This document shows positions 26,574 to 35,881 of a stretch of DNA of 64,000 nucleotides, piece after piece. Under the pieces are notes generated by a model, which saw nothing but the letters and a program-made list of their open reading frames with translations, did no database searches and was not told the DNA's origin. Every line of letters starts with the position of its first letter. Position 1 is the stretch's first letter. The DNA is taken from assembly GCA_963752915.1 (NCBI GenBank), contig CAVVZZ010000011.1, positions 186,001 to 250,000 of the forward strand. Reading direction: 5' to 3'. The position numbers and the translations under genes were made by a program. The DNA is from DATJPR01 sp963752915 (GTDB lineage Bacteria; Bacteroidota; Ignavibacteria; UBA10030; UBA6906).

Positions 26574-27500
26574 CTAGAAGGCCATGCCGAATGTGAACGT
26601 ATGGGTTGTCCCGAGGTCCTGCTTCAGACTGGCGAAGGCATAGTCAAGAGAAAACACACCGTACCGGAAACCCACTCCCGCCGCGAACCCTCTTCCTTCT
26701 GAACCGAATTCGTTTCCCAGACGGAGAGCGACCATCTCACGGAAAAAGAGCTCGCCCCCCACGGCCGCATAGAAACGCTTGTCGGGGAAATTGCGGACTC
26801 CATCCCCCTCAACTCTCAGGTCGAAGTTTTCCGTGTTAAAGGCGGAATACCCGACTCCCACCCGCGCCATTGCAGGGAGCACAGTGCTTTGCGATTGGAG
26901 GAGAGTCATACTTCCAATGTTCAGCACCGCTGCGCCGATGTCCAGATCGTCTGTCAGGATGTGTGTTCTGAACCCAGCGTCGAATGACACGCCCGTCGCT
27001 TCGTTGATGAGAATCTTTTGATAGAGGAACCTTCCTGTCAGTCCGATGCGCAGATCGGACCCGATCCTCCTCGCATACGTCAGGCCCATCGCGAGGTCCC
27101 GTGAAGTAAACGTTCCGTCTGCCGGTCCGGGGCGTGTCCGGATTTCGATATCGGAGACCGTCGTCGTGATGAGAGAGAGACCGAGCGTCTGGGAGTTGCC
27201 CAGAGGAAGCGATGCCCCGAGAAACTCGGTGCGTGCATCCTCGATCCACTCCTGGTGGGTGAACAGAAGCCGGGTTGTGGCGGGCGTGTCAACGGCCTGG
27301 AACCCTGCCGGATTTCCCTGCACGGCGGCGGGACCTTCTGCCAGAGCAACGGCGTAGCCCATGCTGACGTCGCGGGCAGTGATGCCAAGCGTGAGCAGCG
27401 GCATACCGGAACTGCCGGGTTGGGCAATCGCGCCCGTTGTCGACATCGCGAGAATGCCGATCAGGCAAAACAGACGGTTCTTCTTCAGGGGAGATGTCAT
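26574..27500 (-). CDS. PorV/PorQ-like outer-membrane protein (second copy)
   Basis: This 308-residue protein has a signal peptide (MTSPLKKNRLFCLIGILAMS...AQ). The N-terminal signature follows: LTLGITARDVSMGYAVALAEGPAAVQGNPAGFQ, typical of PorV/PorQ proteins, which assist T9SS cargo at the outer membrane. It ends in FTFGMAF, a terminal Phe that suits a beta-barrel. I chose ATG at 27500 because it is four bases past the stop of the preceding gene and yields a signal peptide. It is the last gene of a four-gene minus-strand operon. Confidence 0.85.
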   Translation of the reverse strand: MTSPLKKNRLFCLIGILAMSTTGAIAQPGSSGMPLLTLGITARDVSMGYAVALAEGPAAVQGNPAGFQAVDTPATTRLLFTHQEWIEDARTEFLGASLPLGNSQTLGLSLITTTVSDIEIRTRPGPADGTFTSRDLAMGLTYARRIGSDLRIGLTGRFLYQKILINEATGVSFDAGFRTHILTDDLDIGAAVLNIGSMTLLQSQSTVLPAMARVGVGYSAFNTENFDLRVEGDGVRNFPDKRFYAAVGGELFFREMVALRLGNEFGSEGRGFAAGVGFRYGVFSLDYAFASLKQDLGTTHTFTFGMAF

Positions 27501-27504
27501 ATGC

Positions 27505-28512
27505 TTAGAACAACGCAGATAATGAGACGAGGTGAATGCCGGTTTGTGTAAACGGTTCAAGGACAAACGTGTATTGCAGTGCAGGTGTCCATGAGTCGAA
27601 ATCCCGCCGGATCATGAAACCGATCGCCGGGCGGATGCCGTTACCAGATTCCTTCAGGTCGATTCGGTCCACACCGGCCCGGATTGCGACTTCCTTCAGG
27701 ATGTAGTACTCCGCGCCGGTTCGTAAAAGGAGAGTGCTTTGATTACTGCTTTCCACCTCTGCCGAAAGCACACCGGTCTGCTCCGGGAGCGCGTAGGCAA
27801 CGCCGAATGTGTAAAGCGTCGGGAATGCGTCCGTTGATGACTTGCCTTGCTGACCATATAGCGTCGATGTGTCCCAGCGGTACTTTGAGGATATGTCCTT
27901 GACCGTCGCGGCAACGCTGATCTGATTGGTCACCTTGTAGAATATCCCTGCATCGACACCGACAGTGGTGCTGGAAATGTCGGTATAGAGGTGAGAGTAC
28001 AGAAGCTTCAGATTGATACCGAGACTGAACCCTGCAGGAAAACGAATTCCAAACCCCAGAAAGGCGAGGTCCTCCGCCGTCCTCAACGGTCCTGTCGGCC
28101 GTCCATCGTTGTCGCGACCATCAATATTGCTGACACCGGTGTTCAGGATCCCGACGCCGATCCCTGCCTGCGGCGGAAGGGGTGATGAAAAGTTGAGTGT
28201 ATTCATTGATCGGTCGAGCGAAAGGAACCCGGCGGACAACGAGCCGAACCGTTGCGTTGAATATGGGAGCAGGGCCGGATTGTAGTATCCGGCGACCTCT
28301 CCGTCGCTCACCGCGCTCATGGCGTTTCCCATCGCGATACCTCTTGCGCCAAAGCCAATACGGAACGACGAGCCCGGGAGCCCTGCGAGTTGGGCATGCG
28401 CGATCCGCGGTAGTGCGGCCGCAAGGCAAACGACTGCAAGCAGCACGCAGGTTCGAAGCGGGTCTCGTCTATTGAAGGACAAGGATTTTCCCCCAGGCGG
28501 GCGTTCCACCAT
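27505..28512 (-). CDS. PorV/PorQ-like outer-membrane protein (first copy)
   Basis: This protein of up to 335 residues has a signal peptide (LRTCVLLAVVCLAAALPRIAHAQ). The family opening is FRIGFGARGIAMGNAMSAVSDGEVAGYYNPALLP, where the G-A-R-G and NPA motifs match PorV. It ends SLSALF. The start at 28512 overlaps the upstream propeller gene by 44 bases; a start a little downstream is possible, but no better codon is evident. It is paralogous to the next gene in the operon; the pair may form complexes with the secreted propeller protein. Confidence 0.85.
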   Translation of the reverse strand: MVERPPGGKSLSFNRRDPLRTCVLLAVVCLAAALPRIAHAQLAGLPGSSFRIGFGARGIAMGNAMSAVSDGEVAGYYNPALLPYSTQRFGSLSAGFLSLDRSMNTLNFSSPLPPQAGIGVGILNTGVSNIDGRDNDGRPTGPLRTAEDLAFLGFGIRFPAGFSLGINLKLLYSHLYTDISSTTVGVDAGIFYKVTNQISVAATVKDISSKYRWDTSTLYGQQGKSSTDAFPTLYTFGVAYALPEQTGVLSAEVESSNQSTLLLRTGAEYYILKEVAIRAGVDRIDLKESGNGIRPAIGFMIRRDFDSWTPALQYTFVLEPFTQTGIHLVSLSALF

Positions 28513-30001
28513 TGATGATCACTCGATAGAAATAGACACCATTAACAACCGTTCGTTGCCACTCGTCTTTGCCGTCCCAGATTTCGTCGCTCTCCCCGGA
28601 GCGCGTCGCATCTTTCGCGATGGTCCGGACCCGGTTCATTCCAAAATCAAACACCTCGATCGTGACGCTCCCCTGCGCAGTGCCCGTGGTGTAATGGATT
28701 CTGGCGCTCTCCAACGTGGGGGCAAATGGATTGGGGTAGGCATACACGTTCGACGGAGACTGGCTAGGAACAAAAGAGCGGACGATCTGCCACACCGTGC
28801 CGAACGGGTGCGAGGCATTGTCGATTGTACTCGCGAGTCCGTCATCCGATGCACCGTAAACGGTATCGCCAATGACGGCTATGGCATAGAACGACGCTGT
28901 GGTAATCCGTGCACCTGTCGCTGGATCGACGATGGTCCCGGATTTCAGCCAGGTTGACCCGCCGTTCGCCGTGCGGTAGATCCCGTCGCCCGTTGCCACA
29001 TAGGCGATACTGTCCTTGAACGCAAAGCCGTAGGCCTTGATGCCGTCGAGTTGGTTGGACCATGTCAGGCCGCCGTCGTCGGTATAGCTGACGGCGTACA
29101 CCTGGGTGGGACCTTCCGCAGGCCAGTTTGTTGTCCAGACCCGCGAATGCGTCCCGAGGGGTTGGACGCCGATCGCGACGACCCAGTCTGATCCGATGTG
29201 GGCCGTCTCATTGTCGGTGGTGAAGTGACGCCAGCTTGTTCCCCCGTCCGTCGAACGATTGACCCCTCCGGCGGTGCCGGCCCAGACAGTGTCCGAGGCG
29301 CTCGTTGCAACAGAAAACGCAAGGTAATTGTTGTCGGCTCTCGGGTCGATCGAATAGGTCCCGAGGGAGTCCGTCGGCGCGATCGAGGCGAAATTGTGTG
29401 CAGGCAGGACGATACGCTGCCAGGTTGCTCCGAGGTCTGTCGACTTTCGCAGGCCGCTCGACCAGCTTGCGATCCACACCGCACTATCGGAGATCGACGT
29501 GCTGAAGGTGACGTTTTGTTCCGGCACCACGATCGGAAGGAAATGAACATGGTTCGAGCCGTAGACCACGACGCTGTCATCGAGGGGATCCAACGGCTGG
29601 GGTATGCCGTGCCAGGTCGTACCGTTGTCGACGCTGTAGGTCGATCCGCTGCCGGTTTGCACTTGCGTCCCGTCGACATCTTTCGAATATCCGGTCGACG
29701 CCCAGATCGTGTCCCCTTTGATCGCGATGGAGAAGATTCCGGGTTGGGCGAACTGGGTATTGGCTGCGAAGCCTGTCCATGTCCGGCCGCCGTCATTGCT
29801 TCGTGCAAGACCATTGCCGGTACCCGCCCACAAACTCGTATTTCCTGTGGCAAGATGGGAGAGTGAATTGCTGGGCAATTCACCCGTTGTAGCGCCCGGG
29901 AAGAGAAATCTCTTGGCGGTGGGTGGTAGTGACTGCGCATTCGTGAGGTGCGAGAGAATGAGCGTTGATATCACAAGTCCGAACATGGGAAAATGATTCA
30001 T
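28469..30001 (-). CDS. Secreted beta-propeller protein with FlgD-like C-terminal tail
   Basis: This 510-residue exported protein has a signal peptide (residues 1-22, ending LTNAQ). Repeated S-x-D-G-G-x-T-W blocks, for example ARSNDGGRTW, NRSTDGGTSW and RTANGGSTW, mark a BNR/Ycf48-type propeller. The C-terminus, YAYPNPFAP...YFYRVIINGG, is of the FlgD-Ig/T9SS sorting kind. It sits directly between the lipoprotein gene and the two PorV-like genes, which fits export through the T9SS. Ligand unknown. Confidence 0.85.
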   Translation of the reverse strand: MNHFPMFGLVISTLILSHLTNAQSLPPTAKRFLFPGATTGELPSNSLSHLATGNTSLWAGTGNGLARSNDGGRTWTGFAANTQFAQPGIFSIAIKGDTIWASTGYSKDVDGTQVQTGSGSTYSVDNGTTWHGIPQPLDPLDDSVVVYGSNHVHFLPIVVPEQNVTFSTSISDSAVWIASWSSGLRKSTDLGATWQRIVLPAHNFASIAPTDSLGTYSIDPRADNNYLAFSVATSASDTVWAGTAGGVNRSTDGGTSWRHFTTDNETAHIGSDWVVAIGVQPLGTHSRVWTTNWPAEGPTQVYAVSYTDDGGLTWSNQLDGIKAYGFAFKDSIAYVATGDGIYRTANGGSTWLKSGTIVDPATGARITTASFYAIAVIGDTVYGASDDGLASTIDNASHPFGTVWQIVRSFVPSQSPSNVYAYPNPFAPTLESARIHYTTGTAQGSVTIEVFDFGMNRVRTIAKDATRSGESDEIWDGKDEWQRTVVNGVYFYRVIINGGTPAWGKILVLQ

Positions 30002-30828
30002 CAGCGCATTACCAGGTAATGGGTGAGAGTGGCGCTGGTATCGCCTGCGCGGTCGATGGCTTGGAACAGGAGGCTATAACGTTTGCGCACAGTCGGTGAA
30101 TCGTTCACCTGAAGGATGATGGCATATGTCCCGTCCCCGGCCACCGAGTTACCGATGGCCACATTGCCGTTGTCGAGGAGATGGAGAACGCCGGTCGGAT
30201 TGTTTCCTTCGGGGACTCTAAGCGTCACATCCTGAATATCGGCGAGGCCGGAGGAATCTCCGACGGTCACCGCAAGTCGGAACGACACACCCCCTCCGAC
30301 CGGGACGATGACAGTGTCCGGGGCCACGACGTTCGACAGCCATGGCGGTGTGGAATGTCGCGACACGAAGAGGGACTGCAGCGCGCCCGTGCCCGACCGT
30401 TGGTTGCGGTCGACTGCTGAAAACAGAACATGGAAAAGCCCAACATCGCTTTTCGCCAGGCTCAAGGTGATGAAGCCGTAGTACAGACCGTCACCCGCAA
30501 CGAGGTCGGGAGCGATGCCATCGTCATGGAGAGGAAAATCCCATGTTGTCACCCCGTCCGGTGAAATGACCGTTGCTGTGACCGAGGTGACCTTGTCTGC
30601 TCCGTCCGGATCCGTCACCGAGGTTGAAGCGACGATTTTCACTTGATACAGGCCGCCTGAATACGTGATCGTGTCCAGGCCGATCGTCGAAGGGGTAACC
30701 AGGAACTGGCTGACAACGGGGACGTTCCCGCGGGGATCCACTGTTCCGAGCGGATTTTGGTCGCAGCCGGGGAAGAACAGGAGAAGAGCGAATACGCCCA
30801 GAGCGAGGGGATATCTGCGAAGGATCAT
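30001..30828 (-). CDS. Predicted surface lipoprotein with Ig-like repeats
   Basis: This 275-residue protein has a lipobox FFPGC near residue 25 and therefore is probably lipidated. Two Ig/cadherin-like repeats follow; both contain the DDGIAPDLVAGDG and LDNGNVAIGNSVAGDG motif, in which Asp/Asn loops could bind calcium. The start at 30828 is chosen because it puts the lipobox at normal distance; the frame is open another 39 codons. It opens the minus-strand operon and its stop overlaps the propeller start by one base. Confidence 0.72.
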   Translation of the reverse strand: MILRRYPLALGVFALLLFFPGCDQNPLGTVDPRGNVPVVSQFLVTPSTIGLDTITYSGGLYQVKIVASTSVTDPDGADKVTSVTATVISPDGVTTWDFPLHDDGIAPDLVAGDGLYYGFITLSLAKSDVGLFHVLFSAVDRNQRSGTGALQSLFVSRHSTPPWLSNVVAPDTVIVPVGGGVSFRLAVTVGDSSGLADIQDVTLRVPEGNNPTGVLHLLDNGNVAIGNSVAGDGTYAIILQVNDSPTVRKRYSLLFQAIDRAGDTSATLTHYLVMR

Positions 30829-31171
30829 TCGACGTCGATGAAAAAAGTTACAAAAAAAGCCGACGCTTCGATGACGGGCAAGGAAGTCTCGGCGGATTCG
30901 TGAAGGTTGCATTGGTACCCGACTGCTAGTGTGCCGGAAGTGCAAAATCCTGAAAAATCGTTGGCAATCGGTCAGACTGGTCCTTTCACGAGACGAGGGA
31001 TACCTAACCTACAAACACCCTAGAAGAAAAGCAAGCCGTGGCATCGCGGAGAATTCCGCAATTCGGCCGGGCGCACTTGCGCATTCCAGAGCTGTTTTGT
31101 ATCATTCGTCATCCCGCCATGGCCGCACTCCCCACCGGCCAGACACATCACACCATTCTCAACAGGTTCCC
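30829..31171. promoter_or_regulatory. Divergent intergenic region upstream of the sigma factor
   Basis: This 343-base gap separates the lipoprotein operon (minus) from the sigma factor operon (plus). I see one candidate plus-strand promoter, TTGCGC (31077-31082) with TATCAT (31100-31105) at 17-base spacing, about 65 bases before the sigma factor start. An A-rich stretch at 30839-30856 lies near the lipoprotein start. No convincing gene or RNA was found; an open frame running into the sigma gene lacks coding character. Confidence 0.4.
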
Positions 31172-31717
31172 ATGGCATCAGACCCCTCGGTGCACGGAGG
31201 CGACTATCGGGCTTCCAATCGGAGCGGGATTTGGCAGCAAGCGTACCGCAGGTACCATCGGTTCTGGGTTACACTTGCAAAGTCAGGTCATTTTCCCCAG
31301 TCGGAAGCCGAGGAGATGCTTCATGCAGTCTTGATTTCCATTATGGATGATCCGGACCGGCATTTCGAATCGCTGGAGCACATCAGGAATTATGTCGCCC
31401 GCGCCATCTTGAACCGGATCATCGAGTGCAGGAAGAGCGACGCACGCTACACAGAGTGGGACGACGAATCCGAGCGGGGGAACATTGGAGACGATGAGAT
31501 GTCCGTGGAGGAGAAGAACGAGCTTCGGCTGGTTCTCCGCAGCGGCATTCGTCGATTGCCGGCGCCGCTGTACCGCATCTTGAAGCTCCGATTCTTTTCC
31601 GGCTTTACGTTTCAGGAAATGAGTGAGTACCTCAATCTCCCGATATCGACGATCAAGAGTCGGGAGGACGCGGCGCTCAAAAGGATTCGCACGATTCTCG
31701 AGAAGCATGGGTTTTGA
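31172..31717 (+). CDS. ECF-type RNA polymerase sigma factor
   Basis: This 181-residue sigma-70 family protein has a region-2 half (SEAEEMLHAVLISIMDD...HIRNYVARAILNRIIECRKS, about residues 45-90) and a region-4 helix-turn-helix (LPAPLYRILKLRFFSGFTFQEMSEYLNLPISTIKSREDAALKRIR, residues about 127-172) that would contact the -35 element. ATG at 31172 gives the usual ECF length; the frame is open another 81 codons without domain content. The next gene encodes a membrane protein that starts 22 bases later, the normal place for an anti-sigma factor. Target promoters are not evident. Confidence 0.88.
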   Translation: MASDPSVHGGDYRASNRSGIWQQAYRRYHRFWVTLAKSGHFPQSEAEEMLHAVLISIMDDPDRHFESLEHIRNYVARAILNRIIECRKSDARYTEWDDESERGNIGDDEMSVEEKNELRLVLRSGIRRLPAPLYRILKLRFFSGFTFQEMSEYLNLPISTIKSREDAALKRIRTILEKHGF

Positions 31718-31739
31718 TCCTTTCAAACCGGAGAACGTC

Positions 31740-32549
31740 ATGAAATCGAACATTCCCGTCTCAAAACTTGTCGAGTTTGCTTCCGGCAGGTTGACGCCTG
31801 AGGAGGGGTTGGATCTCCTTGGAACGATTGAAGGAGATCCTCATGCCTCGAAGATGCTGGAGAAGACGATCGAACTGCTGGATATCGCCGGTGATGCAGA
31901 TCGCAGAGACCTGTCTGTGCCAGCAGAGGGAGGGGCGCAAAGTGTTCGAGTCGTTCGCGAGAAGGCGACGAATGCCTTCCACTGGGCGACGAGTTCACGC
32001 CCGCGTTTGGCGTTGATCGGCATTGGGGTCATTGTCGCGATTGCCGCCGTCGTAATATCCCCGCTTCCGACGGAGGCACGGCTGGCGGCGAAGGCGCTTC
32101 CGACAGATGATGAGGTGCACACCGTGGCACGGGGGGTGGAGCGAGGCGAAGTGGACCTTGCCGCCCACCTGCTGGCGGGGCAGCGGTTCGACGATGCGGC
32201 CAGAGTGCTGGAGTGGTATGTTGCCGCGTTCCCCAATTCTGAGGACATTGCTCGAGCACATTTTCTAGCGGGGTTGGCACACCTCAGGTTGTCGAGAAGA
32301 ACACTCATGGGATTCTTTGCCGGGATCGATCGGCAGGAAGTTCGGAATGCGAGCGCCCATTTGTTGAGCGCGTGGATGCTCTCCCGATCGTCGGAATTGT
32401 CGTCCGACGCCGCCTGGTATCTTGCACGGTCGCAAGTGCTTCTTCAGGACGAAGGCAGCGCCAGACAATATCTCGACCTGATCATCAAGGAAAAGGGAAT
32501 TCATAGTGCGGATGCATCGCAGCTTGAAAGGGAGATGGCGGGGCAATAA
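31740..32549 (+). CDS. Single-pass membrane TPR protein, candidate anti-sigma factor
   Basis: The 269-residue protein has a cytoplasmic-type N-terminal part (residues 1-88), one membrane helix (about 89-107, LALIGIGVIVAIAAVVI) preceded by arginines, so N-in, and a C-terminal region of TPR-like helices (about 125-260) that would lie in the periplasm. ATG at 31740 has GGAG six bases upstream. No zinc-binding anti-sigma HxxxCxxC motif is present, so the anti-sigma role rests on position after an ECF gene and on topology. It looks built to be cut outside and then inside the membrane. Confidence 0.7.
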   Translation: MKSNIPVSKLVEFASGRLTPEEGLDLLGTIEGDPHASKMLEKTIELLDIAGDADRRDLSVPAEGGAQSVRVVREKATNAFHWATSSRPRLALIGIGVIVAIAAVVISPLPTEARLAAKALPTDDEVHTVARGVERGEVDLAAHLLAGQRFDDAARVLEWYVAAFPNSEDIARAHFLAGLAHLRLSRRTLMGFFAGIDRQEVRNASAHLLSAWMLSRSSELSSDAAWYLARSQVLLQDEGSARQYLDLIIKEKGIHSADASQLEREMAGQ

Positions 32550-32602
32550 CAAGAAGATGGCAGAGGTTCTTGCAGTGCACTCTATCGCGAGCGAACCAAC
32601 TC

Positions 32603-35600
32603 ATGACACGACCAGGGCTGTTCGCGTGTTTGTGGATTCTGATCTCTGGGTATGCTTACGGCGCTGCTCCGTACACCTCCGACGAATATCTTGCCCTTCG
32701 CAGGAAGATCGGGCTTGCGCAGTACCAATCTGCGCGCGAAGACTGCTTGCGCATGATGGACAATTATCCTCACGATGCCGTCTTGCACGAGACGTTTGTC
32801 GAGATTTGTTTGTACGCCGGTCAGATTGAGGAGGCGGAAACGGTTCTCCGTCGTCGGCTTGCCGCAGGGTCCAGTGTGGAGCAGTGTCTTTATGCAATCG
32901 GTCTCTCGCGGTACCATCGGCATTTGTTCAGGGACGCACTCGACGCGTTCACCCGCTCGATCAGACTCGGGAACAGTTCTCCTGATTGCTACAAGTACAT
33001 GGCCTATGCCCTTGAAAAGCTCTACGGAGTGGACGAGGCAATTCGGCGATTGTCGTTGATGTCGCATGAAGAATCGAGCAAGCCGCAGTCTTGGTATGCC
33101 TTGGGACTATCTCGGTTGTCAAAAGGGAGCTGTGGTGAGGCTGAAAGTGAATTCAACGAGGCAATTGCCAGAGGGAAAAATGAGCCTGCGTATTGGCAAA
33201 TGAAAGCCGTATCCTCATATTGTGCAGGCACTATGAAGCAACCGGGAGCAGAATTCCTAGCACTTATTACCGCCGCGGAGGATCGCGGAGATGTCTCATC
33301 GGCACAGTTCCTACGTTGGTATCTGTTGTACGCAAAATCGAGCAGTGGAGATGAAATAGGTTGGTCCACTCTTATGAATCAGGCTTTGATTGAAGCTAGA
33401 GAATACGGTCAAGCACATTGGCTGGGTTGGCTTCAAGATGGATGTGCTGTTCACGCCCTTCGACACGGAGATTTGAATGAAGCAAAGCAAGCGTCCATAA
33501 CTAGTCTCGAAATGGCCAATCTCGCGGGAGATTCTGACCTAGCCAAGGGTGCAAGGAGAATCCTAATTGAATCACTAGTCAGTTCTGGGGACTATGGTAA
33601 GGCATTGACAAACCTAAATGTACTGATTTCCGATACAGCTTCTCTCAATTCTATGGCGAGCCGATCAGATGTTTTCGTGGATGCAGGACGATTAATGAAT
33701 GAAGTGTATCGGCCCGAACTCGCTTTAGCACTCGTAGTAGATGGGATCGTTCGTCTTGGAAGGAGTCGAAGTGATCGAGAGGCGGAAATCAGAGACAAGA
33801 CGATTCTAGGTTGCATTTATGAGAGTTTGGGAGACACACTTTCGGCGTTACGGAATTTTCAAGAAGTGACCGTCGTCGCAAAGAAATTTGGGATAGCAGA
33901 TCGAAATATCGCGGTCGCACTGGGGAATGTAGGAAGACAATACTCCTCAAATGCTAATATGACAATAGCCGATTCTCTCTTCGCGGAACAACTTGCAATT
34001 GCTGAATCGTGCCATTTCCGGCTCGAAGAGGTGGGTGCTCTTATCAATCTCGCAGATTTGGCCACGCGGCGCCACAAGTTTCAGCAAGCAATTGAGTCGT
34101 ACAACAGGGCCAAGAGCATTGCCATTAAATGTGACATTCGACCGGCAGTAGTAATTGCATGCACCGGAATCGGCAAATGTATGTTAGGAATGGGACGCCT
34201 AAGGGAGTCGCTTTCGGCGTATCGCGAGGCAGCATCTGGATACGATCAGCTCTATCAGTCTCTACCTCCATTTGTTTGGGGAGAAAATGCAGACTACCTG
34301 GATGTACTTCGGAGTATTGTGTCGCTAAATGTAAGGTTGGGAAACGCAGAAGAGGCAGTCTTTTGGTTCCAAAAGACAAGGGAAATTGCGGCTCAGAGGA
34401 TAGACAGCTTCGCTAGTCTGACCCAGATGTCTTCGGCTCGACAGGCAAAGCCGCTAGACTCAGAACTGAAAGGCTCTTCAATATCTCCTTTGGGAAATAA
34501 GGTTCTTGAGATGGATCCAGATCCAATCGACAACGGTCAATCGTTGGATTTTGTGAAATCGGCTGCAAGACTAGTGGAGAGTTACAATTCAACCTCGCAT
34601 TCCAAGCGTAGAGGCGTTTCTTCCGGGGCAGATATTGTTAAGAGAATTCAGTTTTCGCTCATGTCAAATCAAGCCGTAATTGGTTTTGTGAATTCAGAGG
34701 ATGAGCTGAACATCCTATTCATAACGCAGGACAAATTCGGATGGAAAAGGGAAAAGGTGACTCGAAGGTTTATCACCGAACGAATTCACGATGTCTACAA
34801 TGGGATCGCGTATGCTGAACTGCGAAATGGAGCAAAACAAGGATTCGTGCAAATCGATCCCCGTTACCAGATATTCGGAATCATGTTTGGTCCAATAACT
34901 ACGATAATCAAAGATAAACTGGAACTGACAATTGTGGCAGATGGCGAACTTAGTTCAATCCCTGTAGACATGCTAAAAGACGAATCTGGCAAGATGATAG
35001 TCGAAGATCACGTGGTGAATTACGAAATGTCCCTTGAAGATCTCGCAAGGACGGAAGTGCCGTCAGATTCCAAGCGGCGGGCGGTATTGTTTCTTGGAGT
35101 CGAGAACGATGGAATATCTCACTCACTCGTATTCAATAGCAAATATCTGAGAGCTCCGTCGGGTTCGGGGGCAGGAATCCTCCCGGGGGTTCAGCAAGAA
35201 TTGACAATCCTGAAGGACTATTTCGGGTCCAATCTAGATGCAATTGCGGGAAGTGCGATGTCAAAACAACGGATACTATCTCTCGCACCAAACTATGAAC
35301 TTGTGCACATCGCATCTCACGGAGTTCCCGATGACAAGGATCCACTCAATTCCGAGATATCCTTAGGAGGTGCTGATCGAACCAAAGGGGATAACGGAGC
35401 TGGACTAACTCCTTACGATATCGCTTCTCGTCAATGGTCCGCATCCCTCGTGTTCATAAGTACCTGTGGGAGCGGCGGGGGCAGAAATGGGCAAGGCCCC
35501 GCGGGATTCATCCGCGCGTTCAGGTTCGGGGGAGCAAGATGCGTTGTCGCGACACTTGGCGAGATCGACGACAACTCCACGGCTAGATTGGTGAAGAAAT

Positions 35601-35881
35601 TCTACGCTCATCTGCGAGAGGGAATGAGTCCGGCATATGCAATGCGGCAGTCCAAGCTCGATCTATTACATGACGGATTCAACGAACGATTCCTCTTTCC
35701 ATTTGTCGTTTATGGATCGGTAGGAAAGTCTGAGCTCGAACTCGTTGACGACACTGACAGAGGCTGGGATTCCATTTCATTCTGCTGTTTGTTCGCCTAC
35801 ATCTCGTTCGCATTGTGTCTAGTCGGGACTCGTTCGATGAGAAGGGATACAAGATCGCAAAATTCAAAGTCGACAAAGTAA
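32603..35881 (+). CDS. Membrane-anchored TPR-CHAT (caspase-like) protease
   Basis: The 1,092-residue protein has a signal peptide (about 1-20, ending YAYGA) and long arrays of TPR helices (about 25-600). The CHAT domain (about 690-1040) has His906 in HIASHG and Cys955 in FISTCGSGGG, the caspase/separase-type dyad, and the usual FIRAFRFGGARCVVATLGEIDD. A membrane helix lies near 1057-1075 (CCLFAYISFALCLVG) before a basic tail. The signal peptide plus C-terminal helix place the CHAT domain outside the cytoplasm. By eye the gene changes base composition: GC-rich up to about 33.1 kb and AT-rich after. It is the third gene after the sigma and candidate anti-sigma genes. Confidence 0.85.
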   Translation: MTRPGLFACLWILISGYAYGAAPYTSDEYLALRRKIGLAQYQSAREDCLRMMDNYPHDAVLHETFVEICLYAGQIEEAETVLRRRLAAGSSVEQCLYAIGLSRYHRHLFRDALDAFTRSIRLGNSSPDCYKYMAYALEKLYGVDEAIRRLSLMSHEESSKPQSWYALGLSRLSKGSCGEAESEFNEAIARGKNEPAYWQMKAVSSYCAGTMKQPGAEFLALITAAEDRGDVSSAQFLRWYLLYAKSSSGDEIGWSTLMNQALIEAREYGQAHWLGWLQDGCAVHALRHGDLNEAKQASITSLEMANLAGDSDLAKGARRILIESLVSSGDYGKALTNLNVLISDTASLNSMASRSDVFVDAGRLMNEVYRPELALALVVDGIVRLGRSRSDREAEIRDKTILGCIYESLGDTLSALRNFQEVTVVAKKFGIADRNIAVALGNVGRQYSSNANMTIADSLFAEQLAIAESCHFRLEEVGALINLADLATRRHKFQQAIESYNRAKSIAIKCDIRPAVVIACTGIGKCMLGMGRLRESLSAYREAASGYDQLYQSLPPFVWGENADYLDVLRSIVSLNVRLGNAEEAVFWFQKTREIAAQRIDSFASLTQMSSARQAKPLDSELKGSSISPLGNKVLEMDPDPIDNGQSLDFVKSAARLVESYNSTSHSKRRGVSSGADIVKRIQFSLMSNQAVIGFVNSEDELNILFITQDKFGWKREKVTRRFITERIHDVYNGIAYAELRNGAKQGFVQIDPRYQIFGIMFGPITTIIKDKLELTIVADGELSSIPVDMLKDESGKMIVEDHVVNYEMSLEDLARTEVPSDSKRRAVLFLGVENDGISHSLVFNSKYLRAPSGSGAGILPGVQQELTILKDYFGSNLDAIAGSAMSKQRILSLAPNYELVHIASHGVPDDKDPLNSEISLGGADRTKGDNGAGLTPYDIASRQWSASLVFISTCGSGGGRNGQGPAGFIRAFRFGGARCVVATLGEIDDNSTARLVKKFYAHLREGMSPAYAMRQSKLDLLHDGFNERFLFPFVVYGSVGKSELELVDDTDRGWDSISFCCLFAYISFALCLVGTRSMRRDTRSQNSKSTK

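Noticed and set aside
29065..29940. Long overlapping minus-strand frame inside the propeller gene
   Set aside because: Arg/Ser/Pro-rich translation typical of an out-of-frame GC-rich gene; the alternative frame has a signal peptide and propeller motifs.
31172..35881. Type III-E CRISPR-associated (Csx29-like) system
   Set aside because: The TPR-CHAT and sigma factor pairing is similar, but no cas gene, Csx30-like gene or repeat array was found, and the protein carries a signal peptide.
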